Source of the DNA: Micromonosporaceae bacterium
Lineage (GTDB): Bacteria > Actinomycetota > Actinomycetes > Mycobacteriales > Micromonosporaceae
Reading direction: 5' to 3'
Length of the DNA stretch: 60,124 nt
Assembly (NCBI GenBank): GCA_020027875.1
Contig: JAHRHA010000040.1
Coordinates: 1 to 60,124 of the forward strand
Made by a program: the position numbers and the translations under genes. Shown one piece after another: positions 20,716 through 31,113 of the stretch. Position 1 is the first letter of the stretch. Each line of letters begins with the position of its first letter. The notes under the pieces were generated by a model. The model did no database searches. It worked only from the letters and a program-made list of their open reading frames with translations, and was not told where the DNA came from.

Positions 20716-21419
20716 GCCTGGCTCCTCACGGTGAACGACGTCGCGATGCCGTCGAGCTCGACCGCGCGCTCGCGGTAGCAACGTGCGGTGCAGCGGATCA
20801 GTAACAGATAGACAGTGCTCGAATCATTGTTCATGTAAGCGGTGAGATCGAAGGTGTGGATGGTCTCGAGCCGTAGTTCGTAGTTGTAGACGACGCGGAT
20901 CCCCCGTACGCCCTCGGACGGTGTGAGCACCTGGTCATAGAGAAGCTCAAATCCCGACAATCCCTGACCATTTTGCTCAGCACGCATGCGACTGCTCGTG
21001 GTAACAGGAAATATGAAGTCCCGGAGAATGTCGAATGACAGCGCACCCTGGATCATCTGCGGCAGATGGAAGACCATCGAATACGCCACGGGTTCGGTGG
21101 TGGGAAAAGGCGAGAACACGTGCTCGGCGGTAGGATCCTCCGACGCGTCGTACGCGGCGGACCACATCAGCGTCTTCGCCTGCTGGGCAACGTCCGAGTC
21201 TGGCTTCGCCTGGAGTAGACCGGCGAGCAGGACGTCGTCGACCGGTGCGCCGTCGACCTCAGACCAGGCGCTCGGAACGCGGAAGTAGGTCTTCTCGTCG
21301 GCGTTGGCGACATAGTTGAACTCGGCCTTCCCGCAACCCGCCGCCACCGCCAGGGCGCTCGCCACGACGAGAACCGCCACGAGGATCCGCTGACGGCCGA
21401 CAAACCCACCATTAGTCAT
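20712..21419 (-). CDS. Predicted lipoprotein upstream of FtsH-like protease
   Basis: 235 residues from the ATG at 21419: a signal peptide (ILVAVLVVASALAVAAGC) with a lipobox-like AAGC, then an extracytoplasmic domain with no recognised family. The domain is rich in aromatic and acidic residues and ends with a pair of cysteines ([27 protein letters not shown]) in a layout seen in LpqN-like or 'DUF' lipoproteins whose tail compares errors/variance; this is only a resemblance. Translational coupling to the membrane protease suggests a partner or substrate adaptor. Confidence 0.75.
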   Translation of the reverse strand: MTNGGFVGRQRILVAVLVVASALAVAAGCGKAEFNYVANADEKTYFRVPSAWSEVDGAPVDDVLLAGLLQAKPDSDVAQQAKTLMWSAAYDASEDPTAEHVFSPFPTTEPVAYSMVFHLPQMIQGALSFDILRDFIFPVTTSSRMRAEQNGQGLSGFELLYDQVLTPSEGVRGIRVVYNYELRLETIHTFDLTAYMNNDSSTVYLLLIRCTARCYRERAVELDGIATSFTVRSQA

Positions 21420-21583
21420 GAGCACCCCCAAGCCGGACGGGCTGCCCCCTCTGGTCGAAGTATCCCTCGCGGGTGACATTCCACCCAGCCGATGAGACGG
21501 CCATTCCGGGCCACCGGTTCGGCGCGGATTCCCCTCGTCCGGCGCTCTGTTACTGACCACCTACCCCCTGGTGATCGACACCT

Positions 21584-21748
21584 ATGTCACTGTACGCTGA
21601 GAGGCCGTGCCGGATCGGTTACTTCCGGACGATCGGGGAGAACCGCTCGTACGGGTACGTCCGTCGCCGTTACCGCCCGATAGTGGCCGATGAGTTCGTC
21701 ACCAATCACGGCCCAGATGCCCCGGAGTTGGGCGGTCAGACCTCGTAG
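21584..21748 (+). CDS. Possible small ORF, 54 residues, no family recognised
   Basis: Reads MSLYAERPCR...[16 protein letters not shown] with roughly 80% G or C in the third codon position, similar to real genes here. It is Arg/Tyr-rich and basic. No good ribosome binding site precedes the ATG, and its last codons overlap the 3' end of the convergent phosphodiesterase gene. It occupies most of a ~316-bp gap between the lipoprotein gene and the phosphodiesterase gene. Treat as speculative. Confidence 0.25.
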   Translation: MSLYAERPCRIGYFRTIGENRSYGYVRRRYRPIVADEFVTNHGPDAPELGGQTS

Positions 21749-22485
21749 GTGGCGCCTGCGCGGGCGATCTCGAGCGGCCCGGAGAATACGGACGCCGCGG
21801 CCTCGTACGCCTTGGCCTCGCTCCCCCACGCGGCCACCAGGTGAGTCAACACGAGTCGCGCGGTGCCGGACTTGGTGGCCACCTCGCCCGCGTCCCGCCC
21901 GGTCAGGTGCAGATCCGGCGGGTTGTCCTCGCCGTCGACGTAGCTTGCCTCGCAGAGGAGCAGGTCGGCGTCCTGGGCCAAGCGATTCAACGCCTCGCAC
22001 GGCGCGGTGTCCGCCGAGTACGCGAGCACCCGACCGCCATGCTCAACCCGCACCCCATAGGTCTCGACTGGATGATTGACGCGGTCCACGGTGACGGCGA
22101 ACGGGCCGATGTCGACGGTGCCGGCCTTAAGGTCGTGGAAGTTGTAGACGTCGTCGAGTGGGCCCTCACCAACCACGCCATACGCCGCCGCCAACCGCTC
22201 GCTCGCGCCGGCGGGTGCGTAGACCGGGATGGTCGGATATGGGCCGTCTGGAGCGTAGCGACGCACGACCACGTAGCTGCAGGCGTCGAGGACATGGTCA
22301 GCATGCAGGTGGGTGAGCAGGATCGCGTCGATGGAGTTCAATGACGCGTACCGCTGCAAGGCGGAGAGCGATCCCGTACCGAAGTCGAGCATCAGCCGGA
22401 AGCCATCCGCCTCGACGAGGTAGGCGGAGCACGCGGAGTCCGGACCCGGAAAGCTCCCCGCGCAGCCGAGGACCGTGACCTTCAT
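21736..22485 (-). CDS. MBL-fold hydrolase, Rv1339-type cyclic nucleotide phosphodiesterase
   Basis: 249-residue metallo-beta-lactamase-fold protein of the RNase Z/PDE group. Motif HLHADH (about residues 60-65) is the metal-binding signature; further ligands are YSADTAP and the late LTHLVAAW. The order murI - this gene matches M. tuberculosis Rv1338-Rv1339, and the sequence resembles Rv1339 (atypical class II cAMP phosphodiesterase), as in [19 protein letters not shown]. cAMP as substrate is therefore an informed inference. ATG overlaps the murI stop. Confidence 0.88.
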   Translation of the reverse strand: MKVTVLGCAGSFPGPDSACSAYLVEADGFRLMLDFGTGSLSALQRYASLNSIDAILLTHLHADHVLDACSYVVVRRYAPDGPYPTIPVYAPAGASERLAAAYGVVGEGPLDDVYNFHDLKAGTVDIGPFAVTVDRVNHPVETYGVRVEHGGRVLAYSADTAPCEALNRLAQDADLLLCEASYVDGEDNPPDLHLTGRDAGEVATKSGTARLVLTHLVAAWGSEAKAYEAAASVFSGPLEIARAGATYEV

Positions 22486-23330
22486 CGCGGCACTCCCGCA
22501 CCCGCCGGCGCAGCGTGCGTTGCCGGTACGGCGTGCGTTGCCGGTACGGCGTGCGTTGCCGGTACGGCGTGGCCGAGGAACCGTTCGGCCAGCCGGTCGA
22601 AGGGCTCCTGATCACCGGTGGCGAGGAACCCGTGCTCTGGCGGCATGGCGTCGGTACGAAGCAGGTCTCGCTCGGTGAGCACGCGGTAGACCTCTCTCGC
22701 GGTTTCGTCGGCGCTGGAGACCAGGGTGACGTCGTCGCCCATGACGAGGCCGATCAGTCCAGCCAGCATCGGGTAGTGCGTGCACCCCAGTACCAGTGTG
22801 TCGACGCCGTCTCTCTGCAGCGGCTCGAGATAGGACTGGGCCAGTCCGAGCAGGGCCCGGCCCGACGTGATGCCGCGCTCGACGAACTCGGCGAACTGCG
22901 GACAGGCCGCGCTGGTCACCCGTACCTGCGGTGCGGCGGCGAAGGCGTCGAGGTAGGCGCCGCTGGTGATCGTGGCGGTGGTGCCGATAACGCCGACCCG
23001 ACCGTTGCTGGTTACCGCGACGGCCCGGCGGACCGCCGGCCGGATCACTTCGATGACTGGGACGTCGTAACGCTCCCGCGCGTCGTGCAGACACGCCGAT
23101 GACGCACTGTTACAGGCAATCACAAGGATCTTGACCTGATCGGCGACCATCTGGTCGAGACATTCGAGCGCGTGGCGCCGCACGTCGGCGATGGGCTTGG
23201 GACCGTACGGGAAGTGTGCCGTGTCCCCGAGGTAGCGCACCTGCTCATGCGGCAATTGATCCAGAATTGCCCGCGCCACCGTCAACCCTCCGACGCCGGA
23301 GTCGAAGATTCCGATCGGCGCGTTCGTCAC
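22482..23330 (-). CDS. murI: Glutamate racemase with repetitive C-terminal tail
   Basis: 282-residue racemase providing D-glutamate for peptidoglycan. The N-terminus [15 protein letters not shown] is diagnostic; catalytic cysteines lie in [12 protein letters not shown] and [11 protein letters not shown]. The GTG at 23330 is chosen because the homologous region starts right there. The last ~25 residues are a tail of HAVPAT repeats encoded by an 18-bp tandem repeat (22513-22571), absent from typical MurI. It overlaps the Rv1339-type gene by ATGA. Confidence 0.95.
   Translation of the reverse strand: MTNAPIGIFDSGVGGLTVARAILDQLPHEQVRYLGDTAHFPYGPKPIADVRRHALECLDQMVADQVKILVIACNSASSACLHDARERYDVPVIEVIRPAVRRAVAVTSNGRVGVIGTTATITSGAYLDAFAAAPQVRVTSAACPQFAEFVERGITSGRALLGLAQSYLEPLQRDGVDTLVLGCTHYPMLAGLIGLVMGDDVTLVSSADETAREVYRVLTERDLLRTDAMPPEHGFLATGDQEPFDRLAERFLGHAVPATHAVPATHAVPATHAAPAGAGVPR
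22513..22571 (-). repeat. 18-bp tandem repeat in murI 3' end
   Basis: Three identical 18-bp units (GCGTGCGTTGCCGGTACG on the plus strand) plus a partial fourth encode the HAVPAT repeats at the end of glutamate racemase. The unit preserves the frame, so copy number can change without breaking the gene. Confidence 0.92.
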
Positions 23331-23576
23331 GCTGCGGAGCCTACGCCGGCCAACGGGGGTATTAAGAGCAGTCCAGCGGAAGGTGTCGCCAAGGTGACAG
23401 CGCTCAAACAGCCGCCGACATGACACGCTTTCGCACGAAAGAGGGGACACGGTCACAATGTGTTACCTCCCACGTTGCGCAGCGAGTGCGCGGTGCCTAT
23501 TGTCGGCATTCGACGGCCTGTCTGACCGGATGGCTTGGCCGGTCTGACCGGATCGTGGCCGGCGAGAGGAGACGAC

Positions 23577-23993
23577 GTGGGTGCCGAGACTCACACCGCA
23601 CCGACTTCGAGTGCGGCCGGGACTCCAACTGTCCCAACGCCGGCCCAGCACGAAACCGGGCCGATCAGCTGGACAACCGGGCCGGCGCGGACCGCGCGAG
23701 TCCGCGCGAAACGGCCAGAACCCCGCCTGCGCCAGCTGATGGGCGTGTGCGGATGGGCGGCTGTGCTGGGCGGAGTAGGCCTTGTCATCGGCATCCGCGG
23801 ATTCATCGGCGTCCTCGCGGACGAGCCGCCGACCTGGTATGAGCCGTCGATGATGGCTGTCGGGGTGATCGGGATCGCGCTGACGGTCGGCGCGTTCCTC
23901 ACCGTTCAGTTTCGGACCACGCCCTGGATCATGCTCAGTAGCTCGAGCATCGCGCTCATCGTGGCGATGTCGCTGACCGCAAACGCCTTCTGA
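23577..23993 (+). CDS. Small membrane protein, family unknown
   Basis: 138 residues from a GTG at 23577 with GAGGAG upstream. A hydrophilic, Thr/Pro-rich N-terminus (about 60 residues) is followed by three hydrophobic segments (about residues 64-84, 95-115 and 120-135). It lies between murI and cysM, the place occupied by a rhomboid protease gene in M. tuberculosis (Rv1337), but in the opposite orientation and with no Ser/His rhomboid motif (no GxSG). Function unknown. Confidence 0.75.
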   Translation: MGAETHTAPTSSAAGTPTVPTPAQHETGPISWTTGPARTARVRAKRPEPRLRQLMGVCGWAAVLGGVGLVIGIRGFIGVLADEPPTWYEPSMMAVGVIGIALTVGAFLTVQFRTTPWIMLSSSSIALIVAMSLTANAF

Positions 23994-24002
23994 CCGCCGG
24001 GG

Positions 24003-25284
<1,282 letters not shown>

Positions 25285-25339
25285 AATGGTCTGCTCCTTG
25301 GATCAGGCTGAGGGGTAACGGTCCAGGGGTGGGCGCCGA

Positions 25340-25825
25340 TCAGGCGCGACACTCGTAGTCGACCGTCGCCGGGCTCTGCCCGAACATGTAGGACTGGACA
25401 GCCATGGAGTCCACGGTCGCATTGACCACCCGAACCTGCTCCTCGGACACCGTGCCGTCCACGATGCGGAACGACCGTACCTCGGTGACCTCGGGTTCCC
25501 TGGTCGAGACCAGGAGGTAGTGCGACTGCGGCCAGCCGGCGAAGCTGATGTCGGTCCGTGAGGGGTACGCCTCCGTCGCGGTGTGCGAGTGATAGATGAT
25601 CACGGCCTCTTCGTCCAGATCATCCATCTCCCGCCATACCCTCAGATATTCGTGAGAGTCGAACTCGTAGAAGGTCATCGAGCGCGCCGCGTTCTCCATC
25701 GGGATGTGGCGAGCCGGCTCGTCCGACCCGACCGGCCCCGCGACCACGCCGCACGCCTCGTCGGGGTGGTCCCGCCGAGCGTGCGCGACGATCGCCTCGA
25801 GGATCGCGGCGTCGATGGCCAGCAC
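25340..25825 (-). CDS. mec: Mec, JAMM-family CysO-processing metalloprotease
   Basis: 161-residue JAB1/MPN+ zinc hydrolase. The catalytic signature HSHTATEAYPSRTD (HxH-x10-D) is intact, and AHARRDHPDEACGV near the N-terminus matches mycobacterial Mec (Rv1334), which releases cysteine from CysO-Cys. The GTG at 25825 aligns with the family start; another GTG at 25855 would add ten residues. First gene of mec-cysO-cysM. A C-terminal extension after EEQVRVVNATVDS... carries extra residues including a cysteine. Confidence 0.93.
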   Translation of the reverse strand: MLAIDAAILEAIVAHARRDHPDEACGVVAGPVGSDEPARHIPMENAARSMTFYEFDSHEYLRVWREMDDLDEEAVIIYHSHTATEAYPSRTDISFAGWPQSHYLLVSTREPEVTEVRSFRIVDGTVSEEQVRVVNATVDSMAVQSYMFGQSPATVDYECRA

Positions 25826-26255
25826 GCGCTCCAGACTACCGGCCGAATCATCCACTATGACCGAACAACGCTGACCGACACCGGCACGGTGGCCCGGACC
25901 GGCGCAACCAAACCTGTACGGAGCGTGGTTTCCCAACCGACGATCAAAGAGATAGGAGGGCGTCGCACCGACAAACCGGGCAGCAGCGGCTCGTGGAGGC
26001 CGCGCCGAGCGCGCCCACGAACGATGCCGCGGGCTGAATGGTCGCAGCGGGATGGATGAACGGCCACCGCGGCGTCGCCGATCGACTGTTCCGACAGCGA
26101 CGAGCGACGGCTCTGGCTGGCATTCGGACGATGTGGCTCGATGTCCGGTGCCGGACAACGGGGCAACCCGCCGAGCAACCCGGCTATACGATCCGAGCCT
26201 CTATTGGCACCATGTCCAGCCAGAACCCTCACCTGTCAAAGATCCGGAGTTACTG

Positions 26256-28010
26256 ATGCAGGTCGTTTCCGACCCGACCGCTGCAGCGCGCCGACGCCAC
26301 CGCGTCGGGCGCGCCCGGGCGATCCGCTTCGCTCTCGCTACATTGCTCGCCGCTGGGGCAGCTCTGACGCCTACCGCTCCCGCTGCGGCCAAACCCACGT
26401 TCACTCCTGAGGAAAAGGCCGCGGCGATCGTACGCCCGGCGGTGGTCTACATCGAGATCCAGTGGGAAGGCTGGGTGCGCGACAAGGTCTCCGGGAAGCT
26501 GTGGGACGAGGAGGGCGTCTCCTTCGCCACGCGTTGCAGCGGCTTCTCAGTCAGCAACGACGGCTTCATCGTCACGGCCGGACACTGTGTTGACCCCGGT
26601 GTCGAGGGTGTCGGGCTCTCGTTCTTCGAGGAGATCGCCGACCGGTACTACCGCGCCGGCATCGTCACGCAAGCTGAGACCGAGACGCTCATCAAAGACA
26701 TGCTCGCCAACGCCGAGGTCGAAGGGCAGACCGCCGGTGACGCCGCGACGCGAAAGGTCTTCGCGCAGCGGGGCGTCGCCAAGTCCGGCCTGACCTCCGG
26801 CGAGGCGATGCAGGCCCGCGTCGTGAGCTTCCACCCGGTCAGCGGCGGCGATGTCGCTCTGCTCAAGGTGGAGAAGACCAACACGCCGATGGTCAAGCTG
26901 GCCGACTCGTCCAACATCAACGTCGGCACGGACGTCCTCGCCATCGGATACCCGGCCTCCGCCGACAACATCAGCGACGCGACGTTCGAGCCGAGCAACA
27001 AGGACGGCAAGATCAGCAACAAACGCACCGAGGGTGGGGTTCCGTTCTACGAGACCAGCGCCGCAACGACGCAGGGCATGAGCGGCGGGCCGGTCGCTAA
27101 CCTCGACGGCGACATCATCGGCCTGGTCAGCCATGGTCCGGCGGCGGAGAAGCAGGCGTTCAACTTCCTGGCGGCCTCCTCGCTCATCGCTGAGGAACTG
27201 TCCAAGAGCGGCGTCAAGAATGACTTGGGCAAGATCGACACCGATTACCGGGATGGCCTGAACGCCTACTACGACGGCCGCTACTCCGACTCGATCGAGA
27301 AGTTCGACGCGGTGCTCGCGGCCGTGCCCTCGCACGCCCAGGCGCAGGAGTACCGCCAGAAGGCGGTCGGCCTTCGCGAGACCGAGGGCGATCCGGGTCT
27401 GGGGACCGGAATTCTCATCATCGGTGGTGTCGGAGGGCTCGTGCTTCTCATCATCATCATTGTGGTCATCGTCGTGATGGTGACCAAGGGCAAGAAGCGC
27501 GCGCCACAGCCGGCCATGGTCGGCGCCTACCCGGGCGGAAGCCCGGTAGCGTACCCGCCGATCTCGGGGGCCCCGCCGTACTTGGCGCCGCCCGTCCAGT
27601 CGGCACCGCCGTACGCCCCGCCACCGGTCCAGTCGGCACCGCCGTACTTGGCGCCGCCCCTCCAGTCGGCGCCGCCGTACGCCCCGCCACCGGCTCAGGT
27701 GTCGGCCCCGCCGATCTCCGCGCCCCCGATCTCGGCACCTCCGGTGTCCGCTCCTCCGGTGTCCGCTCCGCCCATATCTGCGCCTCCGGTGCCGGTGCCG
27801 CCAGTCCAGCCTCCGCCGCCCCCTCCACCGCCGCCCCCACCACCGCCGGCCGCACCGGTTCCGCAGCCGCCGGCGCCGGTGTTCCCGACGAACGTCGTGG
27901 CACCACCAGCCGCTCCGGCCCCCGCCGCGCTGCAGTACTGCGCAAACTGCGGGAACGGGTCACCAGCCGGAACGAAGTTCTGCGCGACCTGCGGGCAGCA
28001 GTTCGCCTAA
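26256..28010 (+). CDS. Membrane-anchored trypsin-like protease with Pro-rich tail and zinc ribbon
   Basis: 584 residues from an ATG with GGAG upstream. Order: signal/membrane segment (about residues 25-47); trypsin-like domain with His in TAGHCVD, Asp in GGDVALLK and Ser in GMSGGPVAN; a TPR-like helical pair (about 320-365); a membrane helix (GTGILIIGGVGGLVLLIIIIVVIV...); a long Pro-rich linker with PPYAPPPVQSA and SAPPISAPP repeats; a C-terminal zinc ribbon CANCGNGSPAGTKFCATCG. The protease would face outside and the zinc ribbon inside. Substrate unknown. Confidence 0.88.
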   Translation: MQVVSDPTAAARRRHRVGRARAIRFALATLLAAGAALTPTAPAAAKPTFTPEEKAAAIVRPAVVYIEIQWEGWVRDKVSGKLWDEEGVSFATRCSGFSVSNDGFIVTAGHCVDPGVEGVGLSFFEEIADRYYRAGIVTQAETETLIKDMLANAEVEGQTAGDAATRKVFAQRGVAKSGLTSGEAMQARVVSFHPVSGGDVALLKVEKTNTPMVKLADSSNINVGTDVLAIGYPASADNISDATFEPSNKDGKISNKRTEGGVPFYETSAATTQGMSGGPVANLDGDIIGLVSHGPAAEKQAFNFLAASSLIAEELSKSGVKNDLGKIDTDYRDGLNAYYDGRYSDSIEKFDAVLAAVPSHAQAQEYRQKAVGLRETEGDPGLGTGILIIGGVGGLVLLIIIIVVIVVMVTKGKKRAPQPAMVGAYPGGSPVAYPPISGAPPYLAPPVQSAPPYAPPPVQSAPPYLAPPLQSAPPYAPPPAQVSAPPISAPPISAPPVSAPPVSAPPISAPPVPVPPVQPPPPPPPPPPPPPAAPVPQPPAPVFPTNVVAPPAAPAPAALQYCANCGNGSPAGTKFCATCGQQFA

Positions 28011-28025
28011 TCGGATCGCAGCACC

Positions 28026-28053
28026 GGGGGGGCGCGACCGGGTCGCGCCCCCC
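28026..28053 (+). terminator. GC-rich hairpin after the membrane protease
   Basis: Near-perfect inverted repeat GGGGGGCGCGACC / GGTCGCGCCCCCC with a one-base loop, 16 bp after the stop codon. It is immediately followed by dispersed repeat copy B. Confidence 0.8.
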
Positions 28054-28061
28054 ACCACCAC

Positions 28062-28130
28062 CCCGTCGATCATGACCTGGAGGTCATGATCGACGCTGTT
28101 TCACGACGGCCACATCATGATCACTGGAAT
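28062..28130 (-). repeat. Dispersed palindromic repeat, copy B (inverted)
   Basis: Same ~73-bp element as copy A in the opposite orientation. The terminal palindrome with CGATCATGACCT-type arms is perfect; the other end is more diverged (CACTGGAATC instead of CACGGGGATC). With copy C it forms an inverted pair about 330 bp apart. Confidence 0.88.
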
Positions 28131-28457
28131 CATGAGCGAGTGGAGGCCGTGGTGGCACTCGGCCGGCGCGGCCATGCCGAGTCCAGATCCGTCCGAAGCG
28201 GCTCACTCGTGTTGACCAATGGAATAGCTATGTGTCCGTTCTGACCGGCCTAGCCGGCAAAGACCCACACGTTCCTAGGGTCTCGGCAGCTCGTCGCGCT
28301 GTTGGGCGCTCCGAAATCGGATTGATGCCGCGATTTGCCCCGCGTATCGGTTCGCCCACGCTAGCCCACTCTCATGCACATGCAGTGACCCGAATATATC
28401 TATCCGAACGCGTCGGCTTGACCGCGCCCGATCGAGTGCCACCCCGGCCACCACGCG
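28131..28457. other. Gene-free stretch between inverted repeats B and C
   Basis: About 330 bp lie between two oppositely oriented copies of the dispersed repeat. Only short unsupported frames are present (for example a 27-codon frame from 28132). The GC content is lower around 28200-28420. No transposase remnant, RNA or promoter is recognised. Confidence 0.5.
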
Positions 28458-28530
28458 CCAAGATCCCCGTGATCATGATCTGACGGTCGCGAAATAGCGT
28501 CGATCATGACCTCCAGGTCATGATCGACGG
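28458..28530 (+). repeat. Dispersed palindromic repeat, copy C
   Basis: Well-preserved copy: CCAAGATCCCCGTGATCATG at the left and the 26-bp terminal palindrome at the right, separated by CGGTCGCGAAATAGCG. It lies 23 bp beyond the 3' end of the ABC-2 permease gene. Confidence 0.92.
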
Positions 28531-28553
28531 GTGGACGGAGGTGGCGGCGGCCG

Positions 28554-29282
28554 TCAGCTGGTTTCGCCGACGACGCTGAAGGAGCGTAGGCGGTCGATGG
28601 CGAGCAGGGTCGCACCGGCCGCGAAGATGAACGCCATCGCCAACGACACCGCCAGCGAAACGTTCCCCGTGAGCAGGTCCGACTTCGCGACGCGGTCGGC
28701 GACGGCGAGGACGTACTGCTGTATCGAGAGCACCCGGGTGCTGGTAAGCAGGTTGGTCAGCAGTCCTTCCCAGACCAGCACGTAGATCAGCCCGAGCAGA
28801 ACCGGCCGACGCGTCAGGAGGCTGAGCGCGACGAACAGGGCGGAGTACGCGACCGAGCCCAAAGTGGCCCCGACGACGAGGCCAACGCCGAGGCGGGATG
28901 ACCCGGCTAGGACACCGACGGCGTACAGCGGCACCCCGACGGTCACGGCCGTCACGAGCACGGCGACGACCAGCTTCGAGAAGATGATCTCGCGGCGAGG
29001 CAGCGGCTTGGCCAGGATGTGCGCCAGTGTGCCGTCGTCCATCTCGGAGCCGAGCACGCCGGTACCTACCACAAGCGCGACCACGGGCAGGACGACCCCC
29101 AAACCGAGTCCAACGATCACGGGGTCCACCCAATCGGCGGGCCGTGCGCCGAGGGAGTCGGCCAGCACGGCGAGTCCCACGAGGAGCGCCGGCAGTGGCA
29201 GCAACAGCAGGAAACGTCGCCGGCCAAACAGCGCCCGCGCGGTGATGCGCGCGATGGTCATGTTGAACAGACCCGCGGTCAT
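28554..29282 (-). CDS. ABC-2 type exporter permease (second pair)
   Basis: 242-residue inner-membrane protein with six hydrophobic helices and the ABC-2 hallmark EMDDGTLAHILAKPLPRREIIFSKL (about residues 80-105), which marks the cytoplasmic coupling helix. Last of a four-gene minus-strand operon; its ATG overlaps the ATPase stop. Cargo is unknown. Confidence 0.9.
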   Translation of the reverse strand: MTAGLFNMTIARITARALFGRRRFLLLLPLPALLVGLAVLADSLGARPADWVDPVIVGLGLGVVLPVVALVVGTGVLGSEMDDGTLAHILAKPLPRREIIFSKLVVAVLVTAVTVGVPLYAVGVLAGSSRLGVGLVVGATLGSVAYSALFVALSLLTRRPVLLGLIYVLVWEGLLTNLLTSTRVLSIQQYVLAVADRVAKSDLLTGNVSLAVSLAMAFIFAAGATLLAIDRLRSFSVVGETS

Positions 29283-30226
29283 GAGGCACCCACCAGATAC
29301 GAGAAGACACTTTCGAGGGATTCGTCCGTGGGCAGCAGACGCTGCACGCGGATCCGCTCCGACAACGCCACCTTCGGCAGCGCCCGGGTGAACGTGCCGT
29401 AGTCGCCGGCCCGCACCGTCAAACCGCCAGTCGCGTCGAGCTCCACGCCGGCCACCGATGACTCACGCATCAGGGCCACCGCAAGGCCACGGTCGTCGCT
29501 GGAGCGGATCGTGAAGACGTGCGGCCGATGGGTCATCAGGCGGCGGATCGTGCGGTAGTCGCCCGAGGCCGCGAGCCGGCCCGCGACGATCACCTGCACG
29601 GTGCCGGAGACCTGCTCGACCTCCTCGAGAATGTGCGAGCTGAACAGCACCGTGCGGCCCTGAGCTCCCATCTCGTGCAGCAGGTCCATCATGTGCATGC
29701 GCTGACGCGGGTCCATGCCGTTGAAGGGCTCATCGAGTAGGAGCACCGACGGATAGTGTACGAGCGCGGTCGCGACCCGGATCCGCTGGCGCATCCCCTT
29801 GGAGTAGGTATCGAGGCGACGGTGTTGTGCCTCGGCCATCTCCACCAGATCGATGGCCCGCCGCGCGGCCGCGGCCGGATCAGCCAGCCGGTGGAGTTTC
29901 GCGCTCGCGAGCACGAACTCCCATCCGGTCAGGAACCCGTGCACCGCCTCCCGCTCGCTCACCAGGCCGAGTCCTGAGTAGACGGAGGGATTCCGCCAGG
30001 CCGGCGCCCCGCCCACCAGCACCTCACCACGCGAGGGGGCGAGGAATCCTGCCATCATGTGCAGCACCGTCGTCTTGCCTGCCCCGTTGGGGCCGAGCAG
30101 ACCGGTGACGCCGGGCCCCAACGACATCGTGATGTCATTGACGGCCACCACATTGCCGTACCACTTGGACACGCCCTGCAGCGACACGCCCTGCTGCTGA
30201 ACCGCTGTCGCCGAGATTGCACTCAT
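29279..30226 (-). CDS. ABC-2 exporter ATPase (second pair)
   Basis: 315-residue ATPase with Walker A GPNGAGKTT (about 45-53), signature YSKGMRQRIRVATAL, Walker B SVLLLDEPFNGMDP and switch FSSHILEEV. The signature has YSKGM in place of LSGGQ, the usual form in DrrA/NatA-type exporters. The ATG at 30226 overlaps the stop of the upstream permease; the longer upstream frame lies in that gene. Confidence 0.92.
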   Translation of the reverse strand: MSAISATAVQQQGVSLQGVSKWYGNVVAVNDITMSLGPGVTGLLGPNGAGKTTVLHMMAGFLAPSRGEVLVGGAPAWRNPSVYSGLGLVSEREAVHGFLTGWEFVLASAKLHRLADPAAAARRAIDLVEMAEAQHRRLDTYSKGMRQRIRVATALVHYPSVLLLDEPFNGMDPRQRMHMMDLLHEMGAQGRTVLFSSHILEEVEQVSGTVQVIVAGRLAASGDYRTIRRLMTHRPHVFTIRSSDDRGLAVALMRESSVAGVELDATGGLTVRAGDYGTFTRALPKVALSERIRVQRLLPTDESLESVFSYLVGAS

Positions 30227-31113
30227 CGGGCCACCTTCCGGTATCGGAGCAACAGCAACAGCACACACACCACGACGATGGCCAGTGCGACAAGGCCATA
30301 CAGCGGGCCGTACGGTCCGACCGAATTATCGGTCGCGAACCACCATCGGCCCACGCCCGAAACCAGCGTCATCGGGCTCACCAGACCGGCCAGCTGCGAT
30401 AGCTTCAGAGACTGTCCGGTCAGCTCACCCGTCTCGGAGCCGCTGTACGCGATCCCCATCAACACCCCGAAGATCGGAGTCGTCACGAGGAACAGCGCCA
30501 CGATCAGGGCGGCGGCCACGGCCCGGCGGCCGGCCAGCGACGCGACGACGATCGCCAGGGCGGCGAAGGTGACGGCGTAGACGCCGGTGACGGACAGGCC
30601 GCGAGCGAAATCACCGAACTCGTGCCAGACCGCCGACATGCCCTCGACCGAGAACGCCGCGCCCACGAACATGAGCAGCTGCGGCCCCGCGAGAAGAAGG
30701 AAGACGGCGGACACCAGCGCCGCGTACTTCGCCAGGGCGTAGTCCCACCGGGTGAGCGGTCGGGAGAAGTAGAGCGGAAGCACCCCGCCGCGCAGGTCAC
30801 GTGAGACGAGCTCGGGCGCGACCACGGCGCAGAAGAGGATCACAAGGAGGCTGATGCCTTCGGGGAACTCCCAGTACGACACGACGACCTCGCCGGTCTG
30901 CGACCGGATGGCGGTGATCACAGCCGCCACGAGCGTGATGAGTCCGACCACGATCCACGGAAAGACCTTGGCCTTCGCGCTGCGGCCGAGACCGAATGCG
31001 GTGCGCAGCCCGTGGCTGTAGAGGGAACGCACCGCGTACGCCCGGCCCAGCCGCGGACCGGTGTAGCGCTGGTAGCCGATGTCGTGGATGACACCGTTGG
31101 TCTCAACGGTCAT
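30223..31113 (-). CDS. ABC-2 type exporter permease (first pair)
   Basis: 296 residues with six predicted helices. The N-terminal cytoplasmic piece HDIGYQRYTGPRLGRAYAVRSLYSHGLRTAFGLGRSAK is a signature found in actinobacterial ABC-2 permeases. The coupling motif VSRDLRGGVLPLYFSRPLTRWDYALAKYAAL precedes helix 3. It overlaps both flanking ATPase genes, so the four proteins may form two exporters or one mixed complex. Confidence 0.9.
   Translation of the reverse strand: MTVETNGVIHDIGYQRYTGPRLGRAYAVRSLYSHGLRTAFGLGRSAKAKVFPWIVVGLITLVAAVITAIRSQTGEVVVSYWEFPEGISLLVILFCAVVAPELVSRDLRGGVLPLYFSRPLTRWDYALAKYAALVSAVFLLLAGPQLLMFVGAAFSVEGMSAVWHEFGDFARGLSVTGVYAVTFAALAIVVASLAGRRAVAAALIVALFLVTTPIFGVLMGIAYSGSETGELTGQSLKLSQLAGLVSPMTLVSGVGRWWFATDNSVGPYGPLYGLVALAIVVVCVLLLLLRYRKVAR

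Noticed and set aside
28232..28483. 83-codon frame between repeats B and C
   Set aside because: It runs into repeat C, has a shuffled composition and no ribosome binding site.
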